Shown: positions 38,734 to 51,138, counted from the first letter of the stretch. The stretch: 64,000 nucleotides of DNA from Psychrosphaera algicola (GCF_028401425.1 NZ_JAQOMS010000002.1:186001-250000), one strand, 5' to 3'. Program-made: numbers and translations. Notes: generated by a model from the letters alone, not told the origin.

Positions 38734-41023
38734 TTACGTTTTTGATTGTTGGTTTTTCGCGCCAAATTCGGTAAGAAATAAATCTAATTTAGCACTTGGT
38801 AAAGGTCGACTGAAATAATACCCTTGGATTTCTAGCAACCTAAATCAGACAATATTTCCATATGACTCAATTCTTCGACCCCCTCAGCAATTAACGTTAA
38901 GCCGAGGTTATTCCCTAATTCAATGACAGTACTGACAATTGCCTTGTCGTCTTTGTTTAATTCGATTTGTCGAATAAAGCTCTGGTCAATCTTGAGTTTA
39001 TCTATTGGAAATTGCTTTAAATAACTTAATGAGGAATAACCCGTACCAAAATCATCAATAGACAATTTCACACCGCTATCTTTTAGCTTTTGTAACATCG
39101 CGATGGTATCTGTTTCATTGTACATAATGACACCCTCGGTGATTTCAAGTTCTATATTTTCGGCAGGAACTTGCGTTTTTTCTAACACACCGACAACAGT
39201 GTCGTAGAAACTAGGGTGATTAAATTGTTGAGGCGAAATATTTATCGCGACAACAATATCTTTATATCCCTGTTCGATTAACGCTGCCGCTTTGTTACAG
39301 GCATTTAATAAAATCCAATCTCCAAGTGGCACAATTAAACCGGTCTTTTCAGCCAGTGGAATAAAATCAATTGGTGGAATAAATTTATCCCTTAGCTGCC
39401 AACGAATTAGGGTTTCCACGCCAATTATTTGGTTTTTTGGATGTCCAGTTGCGGTTGGAAATACAACTCCAATTGTTGTTTTTCAATCGCTACTCTAAGG
39501 TCATTGGTTAACTCTATTTCTTTAGATATCGAATCACCTAATTGCTCTGAAAAAATAACCAATGATGAATGATCAATTTTTATAGCTGAATCTAAGGCGA
39601 TAGTCGCAGATTTTACGATGGTTTGCGCTTCCGACGCGTGTTCTGGAAAACACGTAAAACCAAAGTCCAATTCTAGATTGACCGTATTTTCAAAGGAAAA
39701 CGTTTCTATAATTTTTTCTAATTTATTAACTAAATTGGCAATTTCCCTATTACAAATATCTGACTGAACAACAACGGAAAATTGTTTGTCTGAGGTACGG
39801 TATAACGTATGAGGGACGTCTTGCAGTAGTGTCTTTAATTCTTTGTTCAGCAGCAAAGCAAGTTGTACTATGATTTCGCTGGTCTGTTGAAGACCTAAGC
39901 GGGTGATCAAGTGGCTGTAGTGTCTGACTTCAACTAAACCGACGACACTGTTTTTGTCAATTTCACACACCTTTTCTAAGTCAGCTAAAAATTGGTTTTT
40001 GTTAAATAGCCCAGTTTCCATGTCGTGAAAAGCTTGGTAATGCATTTGTGCTTCAGCCCGTTTTTTCTGGGTGATGTCTAAAATATGCAAATCCCAATTT
40101 TCTAAATCACTTAACCAATGCAAATTGCATTCAAGTGTACTGTCACCAATTTCTACTTCAAATTTATCTTGTTGGTCGTGGTTTGTGCACACCTTACTTT
40201 TAGTTTCTTTGAGTGGTATTGCGATAACTTCTTTAAACTCGTCTATATCAATCTTTAAATTAGTTAATAATCGTAACATCGCCGGGTTGGTATATTTAAC
40301 TTCATTTGTTACATCAATGGACAGAATTGCATTTGGGTTTCTTTCTGGAAACAATGCAAGTCTTCTGTTTCTAACCGAAACCATAATTGACGTTCTAATT
40401 GCACGGCCTACAAAATAAGCGATAAGGATGATCATAACGCTGTATGCCAGTACGATTTGGTTGGTTGTATCTAAACTTTGCTTAGTATTGTTATATTGTT
40501 TGACGATACGTTCATTGGTGCTTTCGGTTATTTTGGCTATGACAGGTTTGATTTGAATACGGTACATGGCCAATATTTCTAAATGGGTGCGCGCTAAGTC
40601 CCACATTTTGCTGTCGGATGCATCACCAAGTTGCATGTTATCGTCAAATTCGGAAGCAAGTTTTATAGTTTCTAATTGGATTAAACTCAGTTGATTTATA
40701 TATTCTAATCCGACACCAACTTTGGCTAATTCGACTAAATCTGAGGACACCTTATCCGCAGTTGCGTTAAAGTTAGTTTGGTATACTTCACGATTTTGAT
40801 TTGCATAATATTCGTTTAGATAAAGCTCCTGCTCTATAAATAACGAATTTAGATTTTGTAAACGCTCAAACACTTTAATTTCATGGTCGACAAGCAGTAG
40901 GGCATTTTGTTTGATATTTTGAGTGGAGTTATAAACAATACCGGAAAGAATAGTTCCTAATAATATGATGACACCATAAATTAAACCTGCATTACGTTTT
41001 AGGATTGCACTATTTAATTCCAA
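38734..41023 (-). CDS. membrane c-di-GMP phosphodiesterase (degenerate GGDEF + EAL)
   Basis: About 763 residues. Two membrane helices (near 12-30 and 193-212) flank a periplasmic helical sensor (30-190). A PAS-like stretch (ALFPERNPNAILSIDVTNEV) and a degenerate GGDEF domain follow, where the motif reads TSDKQF, so no cyclase activity is expected. The EAL domain has VETLIRW, INISPQQF, ELEITEG, SIDDFGTGYSSLSYL, KIDQSFI and IAEGVE: all metal and catalytic residues remain, so it should hydrolyse c-di-GMP. Breaks: T6 at 39433-39438 and CTAG at 38832 (a CCAGG gives LGCQEIQGYYFSRPLP). It ends with QSKT before TAA 38734. Confidence 0.88.
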
Positions 41024-41144
41024 ACTAACCCACCTTGTTTATGTATATACATACGATTAACTAGACCGAAGTAAACTGAAAAATGTTTCAGCTTACGTCG
41101 ACAATTGAAAAGTATAAACCATATTTGGTGATTGTATAACGTTA

Positions 41145-42391
41145 TTATGTAGTTGAAATTATTGAATGTTTCCTTTTTGCTAACGGTGCAACGATAATCA
41201 ATAAAATCAATGCGTAAGCCATTTGCCAAGACAAACTAAAAGCCAGTGTTAAACACACGATAATACTGATAGATGCGAGCCAGAAGTACTTTTTAGGTAA
41301 TAATTTAAACGCAGCAAACATTGAAGTTAAATAAATCACGACAAAAACACCATTGCAGAGTCCGACTAACACCGCCAAATCTAGTTTAAATAAATGGGAT
41401 ACCGTTAACACCACGGCCATTAAAAGCACGATGTGGCGCAGGGCAATCTGAGCTGTACCAGATGAATTCTTTTGTTGATAAAGCGGTGGCAATACTCCGT
41501 TATGACTGAAGCTCCACATTAATTTACTGCAACTAGCCGTATATACATTAACGGTGGCAAGACCGCCTGCAATCCCTAAAAAGCAGATCACGATATTTCC
41601 ATAGCCACCTAGCAACGTATCAAATATATCCACCATCGCTAAGGTTGATTGTGAACTTACATGGGCAACTAAAAAGGTACAGGCGATGTAAATCACACCA
41701 ACTAATAGGGTTCCAAGTACAATCGCTGGGACTAAATCTTTTTGGGGTCTTTAAATTCCGACGACATGTGAGCCATGGCTTCTATTCCTAAAAAGCTCCA
41801 AAACGCCAATGCTGCTGCGCTAAACATGGTACTTATTGGTTTAGTATCCGTTATAAGAGCGGGCGTTATGTTGTTTACTGTATCAGCAGACAGGAAATAC
41901 GCTAAGCACAAGATCCCTACCAAAGCGGATATTGTTAATGTTAGGCCCAATTGAATAGTCGCGGATAAACTTACGCCGCGTATATTTAGTAAGTATATGA
42001 TTAATAAAAAGAGGTACTGAACCATCAATCCTGAAATGTCACTCAATTCCAATAGTGTATCAACAAATTGGAATGTCATAATCAGCGCAGCAGGGGCGCC
42101 TAGCGGTACAACCAATAAAAAAATGAGTCCAATAGAACGACCAACAACTTTTCCAAAAGCAAGTTCGCAAAAATTAGCAGGTCCTCCGGCATGTGGGAAC
42201 TGCCCCGACAACTTTGCAAAAACAAGTGCTATGGGGAGAATAAACAAAGTCAAAAATGTCCATGACCAAATCGCATTGACCCCTGCGATTTCAATTGTCA
42301 TTTCCGGTAGTATAAAAACACTTGTTCCTAATAGTGTCGTAGCGAGTAATCCAGCTCCCTGCCATACACCTAATGTTCCTGCGTGACTCAT
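41145..42391 (-). CDS. yjeH: amino acid permease, YjeH-like (APC superfamily)
   Basis: About 416 residues with twelve membrane helices. TLGVWQGAGLLATTLLGTSVFILPEM is the unwound first helix with the GTSVF motif. Similarity to E. coli YjeH continues through FPHAGGPANFCELAFGKVVGRSIG, FWSFLGIEAMAHMSSEFKDPKKDLVPA and the closing WQMAYALILLIIVAPLAKRK. YjeH exports methionine and branched-chain amino acids, so export from the cytoplasm is likely. The T5 run at 41739-41743 (plus strand) is one base short. It diverges from an Lrp-type regulator over 142 bases, which fits leucine/methionine-responsive control. Confidence 0.9.
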
Positions 42392-42486
42392 CGTTGTTCC
42401 AACATCATTATTGAATTTGAGTAAAGTATAAGGGAGTTTACTTTTACATATCGACGTAAATTAACAACAAAAAACTAATTTGACCG

Positions 42487-42524
42487 TCAATTTGCAGGCA
42501 TAATGCAATTTTCCCATCAATTTG
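42487..42524. promoter_or_regulatory. paired TCAATTTG direct repeats between yjeH and the Lrp gene
   Basis: TCAATTTG occurs at 42487-42494 and again at 42517-42524, exactly 30 bases apart, in the divergent promoter region. Lrp/AsnC octamers bind phased AT-rich sites, so these are candidates. The match is short. Confidence 0.4.
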
Positions 42525-42533
42525 AAGGTAAGT

Positions 42534-42949
42534 ATGGATAAGTTTGATCAACACATAATTGAAATGCTCCGGTTAAACGCCCGGGCGAGTATTTCGTCTA
42601 TTGCTGACCAAGTCAGTTTGTCGCGTTCATCGGTCACTGAGCGGATCAAAAAACTTGAACAACGTAATATAATCAAAGGTTATCAAGTGCTATTGACCGA
42701 ATCTCAAAAAGACGGCGTTAGTGTTTATTTTGAAATCCAACATCAATGTGCAAGGTGTTCAGAAGTCATCCCAGAAATTAAAAAATTCCGGAAGTTGTGA
42801 CATGTCATGGCATAACAGGTGATATGGATTTATTGGTTTTTGTGAGGGCAAATTCAATGCAACGAATCCATGAAATAAGAGAGTCGTTAGATGCAACAAA
42901 TGACATAGTAAAAATAAAAACCCACGTTGTTATGAGTGAATGGATCTAA
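42534..42949 (+). CDS. Lrp/AsnC-family regulator
   Basis: About 138 residues. DKFDQHIIEMLRLNARASISSIADQVSLSRSSVTERIKKLEQRNIIKGYQVLL is the Lrp winged helix. After the break, VTCHGITGDMDLLVFVRANSMQRIHEI is the RAM effector domain with the GxxD amino-acid-binding turn. The A6 run at 42780-42785 lacks one A; A7 joins IPEIKKIPEVVTCHG. ATG 42534 lies four bases after AAGGTA. It faces the YjeH-like exporter, which it presumably controls in response to branched-chain amino acids or methionine. Confidence 0.88.
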
Positions 42950-43030
42950 TCGTTATTGTTTTTAAAGGGCGAATGTTTAATTTGACCAAATTTTGTCTAA
43001 CACTAAGATTTTATTGACATACAATTGTTG

Positions 43031-43066
43031 TGACTCATGGTCATTTTAAAATGTGACCTATGGTCA
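43031..43066. promoter_or_regulatory. tandem dyads upstream of the RND efflux operon; rest of gap 42950-43299
   Basis: TGACTCATGGTCA (43031-43043) and TGACCTATGGTCA (43054-43066) start 23 bases apart; the second is a perfect TGACC-3-GGTCA palindrome. A TTGACA box lies at 43014-43019. These are likely repressor sites for the efflux operon, whose regulator is not nearby. The rest of the 350-base gap holds no supported gene. Confidence 0.6.
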
Positions 43067-43299
43067 TATCCCTAATTGGGGAGGGAAAAGCGTTTTTTTA
43101 AATGCTTAAAAAATATCGCATATTTATCAAAATGCCGATGGAACTTTCGCGTTAAATTAGTTACTAATAGGTTCACCTTTTTATATTCCAAAACACTGTT
43201 TATGCAGTTTTTAGGGGAATCAACCTGCAAAAATTGTTGTTCGCCGAAAGGGATGAAATTAGTTTTCAACTTTGAATATCTAATTTGGCAGAATAAAAA

Positions 43300-44747
43300 A
43301 TGAGTCAGATTGACACAAAAAAACGGAAGAGAAATTTAGTGAAACAGAGTTATATTAGGTTATTGACAGTTGTTGTACTGAGTAGCGTGACGGCAAGTTG
43401 TGCGACCAATAACAATATAAGCATAAAGCAGGATCAAATTACTGTCCCTGAAATGTGGCAAAACCCATCGTCAAATGCGGTTGTCTCAGCTCAAAAAGTG
43501 TCAGTGCACGACGTTATTGACAAAAACTTGATTGAGTTTATTCAAGTTGCAGTAACGCAAAATCCTGAGTTAAAACAACTTAGCTTCGAATTAGAAGCGG
43601 CAAAACATCGCGTAACGGCAAGTGGAGCGACATTATGGCCTTCACTCGATTTAAATTTGCAGAGCAGTGTACGTCAGGCAAACGAAAATGCTGATGTTGT
43701 TGACAATGCAAGTTTAAACCTTGCACTTAAATACGAAGTTGATATTTGGGGCAAATTGTCTGCGGCTGATCAACAAATCAATCTCAATTTCTTGAAGTTG
43801 CAAACTCAACATAAAGATAGAATTAATACTTTAGTTGCTGAGGTGATGACAACCTACTTTGCGATTGTAGAAGCAAAGCAACAGTTGGAGCTTAATAAGC
43901 TTCGATTGGAGAACACCCAAAATAATTTGGCAATAATAGAAACCGGTTATGAACAAGGATTGAATGACGCTCTGGACGTGTACTTAACTCGCAATGATTT
44001 GGCAAATGAGCAGGCAAATATTTCAGCCCAAACTCAAACGCTCGAAAATCTGGTTAGGCAATTTAAAACATTGATTGGAACCTACCCTGACAACCAGTTT
44101 GATTATCAAGATTTGGCGTTAGATATTTTACCTCTTGACGCGCTTTCCAACACACCTTCAGATGTTGTAAAGAACCACCCTAAATTGCGCGCTGCGTGGC
44201 AAGGGCTATTATCGTCGAATGCGGCGGTTGCATTTGCTCATAAACAACGATTTCCGTCATTTTCGCTGTCGTTAAGTGCGGGTAGTGAAGGTACAGATCT
44301 CGGCAAAGCATTAAATGAGTTTGACTTAGGTTGGTCTTTTATAGGCAATATCGCTGCTCCACTTTTTAATGCGGGACGTTTAAAAGCGAACGAAAATGCG
44401 GCTAAATCGAATTTGCAGGCACTAGAACAAAACTACATTAGTGTTTTTTAAGTACCTTTGAAACCATTGAAAGGCTAAAGGCAAATCAAACAAATCTGCA
44501 GGCACAACTTAATGCAAATAAAATTGCCGAGCAAAATGCTGTTGCAGCAGAAGAACTTTCTTTTGAGCAGTACTTAAAAGGTCTCGTTAACTACGCCACC
44601 GTTTTAACATCACAAACACGGGCATTTAACGCACAGAGTTCGGTTATTAGACTGCAATATCAATTACTACAAAATCAAATTAATTTATTCACTGCGTTAG
44701 GCGGCGATTTTCAAGCATTATATGAACAAGGCAATGTCACATTATGA
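43300..44747 (+). CDS. outer-membrane efflux lipoprotein (TolC/OprM/NodT-like)
   Basis: About 482 residues forming the outer-membrane channel of a tripartite pump. The start has a positively charged n-region and hydrophobic LLTVVVLSSVTASC, a probable lipoprotein signal with Cys 34 or so. Two OEP repeats follow: IQVAVTQNPELKQLSFELEAAKHRVTASGATLWPSLDLNLQ and the second beginning VVKNHPKLRAAWQGLLSSNAAVAFAHKQRFPSFSL, with helical barrels between. The T6 run at 44444-44449 is one base short; T7 gives YISVFLSTFETIERLKA. Its TGA overlaps the next ATG (ATGA, 44744-44747), so it is the first gene of a coupled efflux operon. Confidence 0.9.
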
Positions 44748-46107
44748 GTAACATAAATTCATTAAACTCGACCTCAAAGCTAAAGAAAAAGCTTACAGCA
44801 ATCGTAATTATGCTGGCCGCTATCGCGTTGGCCTTTTTATATTTTCAAACCCACCAGTAGCTAAACGCGAATTTAAAGCGCCGAAAGCCCAAATGACCGT
44901 GGATGTAAAAAACATTAAACCAGAATTGTACCAAGTCTATTTAGACAGTTTTGGTACTGTTAAGCCTCGTACTCAAAGTAAGTTAGTGGCTCAGGTATCC
45001 GGGCAAATTGATGCCATTTCGCCAAAATTTCGTGAAGGAGGCTTTTTTAAGAAGGGTGATTGGTTAGTCACAATTGACGATCGAGATTATAAAGTCGACG
45101 TTAAAGTGGCTGAGGCAAGTTTATTAGATGCTCAACAACAGTTGGCTGAAGAACAAGCTCGGTCAGATCAAGCACGTGCTGATTGGAAACGCATAGGGAA
45201 AGGTGGTGAGCCAAACGATTTAGTTTTGCGACTGCCTCAGCTTAAAGCTGCTGAAGCCAATGTATTGTCTGCAGAAGCTCGATTAGAAAAGGCTCAATTG
45301 GCACTTGAGCGAACCAAAGTTCATGCGCCTTATGATGGCCGTATATTAACGAAACAAGTTGATGTGGGCCAAGTTGTGTCCAACAACGCCTATTTAGCGG
45401 ATATTTTTGCAAGTGATTATGTTGAAGTCAGATTGCCTATTAACAACAACGATATACCACTAATTAATCTACCTGAACAACAGCAAGAAACCGACATAAT
45501 GGCGCTAGCGCAAGTACACTTTTCGAGTCGTTTTGATAATCAAGACTGGGCAGGAAAACTGGTTAGGACAGAGAGTTCTATTGACAGTAATTCGCAACAG
45601 TTATACGTGGTTGCACAAATAGACGATCCATATGTTGTTAAAGCAAATGGCATGACATCGTTAAAAATTGGTCAATATTTGACTGCGAGACTCGCTGGCA
45701 AAATATTATCAGATGTCATTGTTATCCCAAATAAAGCCATTTACCAAGGTAGCTATGTTTATGTTGTAGAAGAAGGTGTACTGAAACGTCGCGAAATTCA
45801 AATCCTATGGAAAAATTCCTCAGACGCAATTATTAATAGTGGTTTAGAAGAAGGCGATAGACTAGTGTTGACGTCACTTGGCCAAGTCAGTTCTGGAACA
45901 CCTGTGACGATTAATGGTGAAGCAAAAGTGACCAAAATAAAGCCTGTAAAAAATAACTTTGAGCGCAAGTTTGACCAATTGCCGGCGAAAGCTCAGGAAA
46001 GGATCAAGCAACTTGCTGCTGAAAAAGGCGTTTCTGTTGATGAAGCAATGAAAATGCATAGACCTCGCAAAGATAAGCAGGCGACGAGCGGACAGGGAGA
46101 CAAATAG
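44744..46107 (+). CDS. RND efflux periplasmic adaptor (membrane fusion protein)
   Basis: About 454 residues. A single N-terminal membrane anchor (LTAIVIMLAAIALAFLYFSNPPVA) leads into the HlyD/AcrA pattern: FGTVKPRTQSKLVAQVSGQIDAISPKFREGGFFKKGD (lipoyl half), a coiled-coil hairpin (DAQQQLAEEQARSDQARADW to EARLEKAQLALERTKVHAPYDG), then beta-barrel and a Lys-rich tail. A T4 run at 44842-44845 is one base short, which otherwise cuts the anchor from the rest. The adaptor links the inner-membrane pump to the channel. The stop at 46105-46107 abuts the pump ATG at 46108. Confidence 0.9.
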
Positions 46108-49100
46108 ATGATTGCTTGGTTTACCCGAAATCATGTAGCCGCTAATTTATTGATGATATCGATATTATTAAGTGGACTATTTTCTCTATCGAGCCGGATC
46201 CCATTGGAAATATTTCCGTCATTTGAATCCGACATTATCAGCGTTTCACTATCATTAAGAGGCGCGACCCCAGAAGATGTTGAAAAGGGCATCAGTATTC
46301 GAATTGAAGAAGCGGTACAAGATCTTGAGGGGATTAAAAAGATCACGAGTACTTCTGGAGAAAGTTCTTCAAGAGTTAATATAGAAGTAGACAATGGATA
46401 TGACGCACGAGAAATGTTAGCTGACATAAAATCTCGTGTGGATGCCATTAATACATTTCCGGCTGACGCTGAAAAACCAATTATTTCAATTGCACAACGT
46501 AAACGAGACGTAATGACTGTTACGGTTGCAAGTGATTATGGTGAAGCGGAAATTCGCCAGTTTGCAGAACGAGTGCGTGACGATATATTACGTATTCCAG
46601 GGTAACTCAATTAGATTTATCCGGGGTTCGTAACTACGAAATCGCGATTGAAATATCGCAGGACAAGTTACAACAGTATGGCTTAACACTTGGTCAAATC
46701 TCTAACTCAATCGCAAATAGTAGCCTAGATATCTCTGCGGGTAATCTGAAAACCTTAGGTGGAGACATTTTACTGCGTTCAAAAGGGCAGGCCTATCGTA
46801 AAGACGAATTTGTCAAAATAGTCGTAAAACAAAATACGGATGGCAGTATTGTTAGATTGGGTGATATTGCAAATGTTAATGACGGCTTTGAAGAATCGCC
46901 TATTAGGACACGTTTTAATGGTAAACGGGCAGCGTTTATTGATGTTTATCGTATCGGCCAACAAAGCGCAATTGAGGTTGCCGATCTTGTAAAAGAATAT
47001 ATAAAAGAAGAACAGTCCAACTTGCCTCAAGGTTATGAGCTAAGTTACTGGGACGACGATTCGATGATTGTTAAAAATCGTTTAACAACTTTGACAACAA
47101 GCGCACTGCAAGGTGGGTTTTTAGTACTGCTGTTATTAACGTTATTTTTACGGCCTTCAATCGCTTTTTGGGTCTTTATCGGGATCCCAATTTCCTTTAT
47201 GGGCGCGTTCATCTTTATGCCGTTTTTAGGCGTAACCTTGAATGTTATGAGTTTGTTTGGATTTATTCTCGTTTTGGGGATAGTAGTAGATGATGCCATT
47301 GTGACTGGTGAGAATGTCTATACCCATTTACGAAAGTCAGACTCGGGTGAACAAGCGGCAATACGAGGAACGCAGGAAGTTGCAACTCCAGTTACCTTCG
47401 GAGTTTTAACAACGGTTGCGGCATTTTTACCATTGGCATTTATTGAAGGGCAGCGAGGCGCATTATTTGCACAATTACCGGCAGTTGTTATTCCGGTATT
47501 AATCTTTTCTTTAATCGAATCAAAGTTTGTTCTGCCGGCTCATTTAAAATACATTAAAATTCGGAAGAATGAAGACACTAACGGCTTGGCTCGATTTCAA
47601 CAACGCTTTGCGGATGGTTTTGAAAACGCAATATTGAAGTACTATCAGCCCCTGTTAAACAAAGCTCTTAGAAATAAAGGCACGACCGTATCTTTGTTTG
47701 TTGGTGCCTTGCTAGTGGTTATTGCGTTATTAATGAGTGGTTGGACTAAATTTATATTCTTCCCACGAATTCCATCTGAAACCGTCAGAATGAACTTGTC
47801 AATGTCGACAGGAACGCCATTTGAGGTGACCGATCGTCATATTCAAAAAATATCTGATGCAGCTTATCAATTACAGCAAAAGTATGTCGAAGAAGATGGA
47901 CGAAGTGTCATTATGAATATATTGGCATTTACGGGCGGCCGTGGTGGCGCGACACATCAGGGGCAAGTTCGATTTGAAATAATTCCTCCAGAAAAGCGAG
48001 AGTCGACCATAAGTTCACGAGAGTTATTAACCGAGTGGCGTAAAGAGATTGGAGAAGTCCCTGGCGCTGAAAGCATGTCATTTAGAGCGGAATTAGGACG
48101 AAGTTCTGATCCAATTGATGTGCAGTTGTCATCGACCTCAATGGAGACGTTGCAAGATGCCGCAGAAAAGGTGAAAAAACGACTCGCAACGTACCCTACG
48201 GTATTTGATATCAATGACAGTATGTCTAGCGGTAAGCAAGAGCTGCAAATCGAATTAACAGAGCAAGGAAAAGCGTTAGGGTTAACTCGAAACGATATCT
48301 CTAGACAAGTTCGTAATGCGTATTTTGGTTCTCAAGTACAACGTATTCAGCGCGGTAGAGACGATGTTCGGGTGATGGTGCGTTTACCATTGGACGAGCG
48401 ACGTTCAATATCAGAATTGGAACATATCCTTATTAATACGCCAAATGGCGGCAGTGTGCCTTTGGCACACGTTGCTAAGCTCGATCCTGGCGTGAGCCCT
48501 TCATCGATTAATCGGATAGACCGTTATCGTGTGATAAATGTGACTGCGGACTTAGATAAAACCAAAGTTAATATGACAGTATTAAACGCAGACTTAAAAG
48601 ACTATCTTGACGAGTTAGTAGGTCATTATCCAGGTTTGTCACACTCTTTAGAAGGCGAAGCTAAAGAACAAAGGGAGTCATTTGGATCCTTAAAATGGGC
48701 GTTAGTATTTGTTTTCTTTATTATTTATTGTCTATTGGCGATTCCGTTTAAATCTTATACGCAACCAATTGTTGTTATGAGTGTTATTCCATTTGGTGCA
48801 CTTGGTGCCATGTTGGGACACTGGATTATGGGGATGGACTTATCTTTGATGAGTTTGCTTGGCATGTTGGCGCTTGTCGGGGTGGTGGTAAATGATTCAT
48901 TGGTGTTGGTTGACTATATCAATAAAAAACGAGCGGAAGGCATGGCATTATATGATGCTGTTTCAACTGCGGGGGCCGCAAGGTTTAGACCGGTTATGCT
49001 TACGAGTTTAACCACATTTATCGGTTTAATGCCGTTGTTGTTTGAAAAATCAACCCAAGCACAATTTTTGATACCGATGGCGGTATCACTAGGGTTTGGT

Positions 49101-49202
49101 ATCTTATTTGCGACGTTTATTACTTTGATGTTGGTGCCGGTCAATTACATATTACTTGACCGCGTAATCGGGTTTATCAATCCAAGCAAAAAAACAACAT
49201 AG
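46108..49202 (+). CDS. RND-family efflux pump inner-membrane subunit
   Basis: About 1031 residues, a proton-driven trimeric exporter. MIAWFTRNHVAANLLMISILLSGLFSLSSRIPLEIFPSFESD is the first helix and porter start; GATPEDVEKGISIRIEEAVQDLEGIKKI matches the HAE/MdtC-type consensus; VLGIVVDDAIVTGENV carries the two proton-relay Asp residues of TM4; a C-terminal repeat has LALVGVVVNDSLVLVDYIN. The break at CCAGGGTAA (46597-46602) is one base short; the family needs RIPGVTQLDLSGVRNYEIAIE. The substrate class (drug, detergent or bile-type amphiphile) cannot be told. A large hairpin follows the stop. Confidence 0.93.
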
Positions 49203-49281
49203 CGTAAAGCGCTGTGGGAAAAAAATTAGCTTGAGTACGGCTCATTAGTTTCCGTATTTGTTTTAATCCATATAAATCATG

Positions 49282-49311
49282 CCGCTGTTGTTGATTTACC
49301 AACAACAGCGG
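49282..49311 (+). terminator. 12-bp hairpin ending the efflux operon
   Basis: CCGCTGTTGTTG (49282-49293) pairs perfectly with CAACAACAGCGG (49300-49311), loop ATTTAC. The downstream T tract is poor, but its position after the pump stop supports a terminator role. Confidence 0.7.
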
Positions 49312-49352
49312 TTATGATCGTGTCACTCTTCAACAAAAAGTGACTACCAAAA

Positions 49353-50090
49353 ATGATCACCACCTCTGACTTCCATGATATTGAAACACCAACGGGCACA
49401 ATGCGCACTTATGTGTATCGACCAAATGAAACTGGTAATTTCCCGGCTATAATTTTCTACTCTGAAATATTTCAACAAACAGCGCCGATTGCACGTACAG
49501 CAACAATTTTGGCTGGTCATGGATTTGTGGTTTTAGTGCCAGAGGTCTTTCACGAGTTAAACCCTATTGGAACTGTCTTAGGATATGACGATGAAGGAAA
49601 AGATAAAGGTAATAATGATAAATGGACTAAGCCTTTAGAAGCGCATGATAGCGATACAGTAGCGTTAATTGATTTTGCTAAATCACTAGATTATTGCACA
49701 GGAAAAGTTGGTGCAATGGGGGTATGTATTGGTGGCCATTTGGCGTTTCGAGCGGCATTAAACCCCAATATTCTGGCGGCCAGTTGTTTGTATGCGACAG
49801 ATATTCATTCAGATACGTTGCCTAGCGAAAAAGACAACGATTCATTTAGTCGAACAGGCGATATCAAAGGTGAATTGCAAATGGTTTGGGGAAAACAAGA
49901 CCCTCATGTCCCTGACGCTGGGAGAATGAAGATACACCAGCAACTTCTAAATTGTGGTAATCATTTTAGTTGGACCGAATTTAATGCGCAACACGCTTTT
50001 ATGCGTGATGAAGGGGAACGCTACGATCCCGTTTTGGCAATACGTGTTTACACTATGGCTGTGGAATTATTCCAAAGAACACTTAGATGA
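49353..50090 (+). CDS. dienelactone hydrolase family protein
   Basis: A 245-residue alpha/beta hydrolase. The nucleophile elbow GAMGVCIGGHLAFRAAL has Cys in place of Ser, as in classical dienelactone hydrolase. Asp in WGKQDPHVPDAGR and His in FNAQHAFMRDEG complete the triad. Such enzymes open dienelactones or hydrolyse other small esters in the cytoplasm. It starts about 150 bases after the efflux operon with the terminator between, so it is separately transcribed. Substrate unknown; family assignment is firm. Confidence 0.9.
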   Translation: MITTSDFHDIETPTGTMRTYVYRPNETGNFPAIIFYSEIFQQTAPIARTATILAGHGFVVLVPEVFHELNPIGTVLGYDDEGKDKGNNDKWTKPLEAHDSDTVALIDFAKSLDYCTGKVGAMGVCIGGHLAFRAALNPNILAASCLYATDIHSDTLPSEKDNDSFSRTGDIKGELQMVWGKQDPHVPDAGRMKIHQQLLNCGNHFSWTEFNAQHAFMRDEGERYDPVLAIRVYTMAVELFQRTLR

Positions 50091-50214
50091 TCTTTTTAAA
50101 CTTTAATTTAGGCGCATAATAGAAACTCGACTCTTCTAAAAAGAGCCTCAATAAAAACTAAATTATGATCATTTTGATAAAAATGATTGTTCAGTTGTAC
50201 AGAAAGGAAATTGA

Positions 50215-51138
50215 ATGGATTACAACATTGGTGTACCTAGCCAACCTTGGGGAAGCACTGAAAAACAACAGTGGTTTGCGCAACAGTCGATAAAACGTGA
50301 CTATAAGCAAACTGTCATGCCGCATATAGAAAAGCTTAAAACCCATTTTGAGGTAACCCAATACGGGGCGCTGTCATACAATTCTGACCGTTACCCTTTG
50401 TTTGCAGTTAAGACAAAAAACGCTGACTCACAATTACCAACAATATTAGTTACCGGTGGGGTTCATGGGTATGAAACCAGTGGGGTAATGGGCGCGTTGA
50501 GGTTTTGTGAAACGACCATGCTGGATTATCAAAAGCATTTTAATTTTATTGTAATTCCCTGCTTAAGCCCCTAGGGATTTGAAACTATTAATCGATGGAA
50601 TCCCAATGCGGACGATCCTAATCGGTCATTTTTCCCGGCTAATATTAATGACAACATATCAGTTGAAGAGTCTGGTTTATTACAAACCTATTTATCGCAA
50701 CTTGATGTCGAACCTTTGGCCCATTTTGATTTGCATGAAACAACAGATACTGACAATTCAGAATTTAGACCCGCCTTAGCAGCTAGGGATGCAATTGAGC
50801 AAAAATCGTGGAATATCCCAGATGGTTTCTACGGTGTTGGCGATACGTTAAAGCCTGAACCTGAGTTTCAAGCGGCTATTATTAAGTCAGTGGAAAAAGT
50901 GACGCATATTGCACCCGCGGATAACGATGGCAAGCTCATAGGCAATGAATTAGTCCAGAAAGGCGTGATTAATTATGCGACTAAAGCGTTAGGTTTATGT
51001 GCAGGTATGACGGACGCTAAGTACGTTACAACTACCGAAGTTTATCCAGACAGTGATTTGGTTGATCCAGAAAATTGTACCATCGCACAAGTTGCAGCTA
51101 TTGTAGGTGGCTTAGATTATTTAATTACCGTAATTTAA
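50215..51138 (+). CDS. M14-family zinc carboxypeptidase-like protein
   Basis: About 308 residues, cytoplasmic (no signal peptide). The zinc site is built from GGVHGYETSG (HxxE) and HFDLHETTD (second His), with NRWNPNADDPNRSFFP carrying the substrate-binding Arg/Asn pair typical of M14 succinylglutamate desuccinylase-like enzymes. The frame is open except for TAG at 50572-50574 in CCTAGG, where the family has SPWGFE; TGG (CCTGG) restores it. An AAAGGAAATTGA ribosome site precedes ATG 50215. Likely an amide/peptide hydrolase; the natural substrate is unknown. Confidence 0.85.

Noticed and set aside
43076..43303. 75-codon open frame before the efflux operon
   Set aside because: No ribosome site, no family-like sequence, Lys/Phe-rich composition of AT-rich noncoding DNA, and it overlaps the operator region and the next start.
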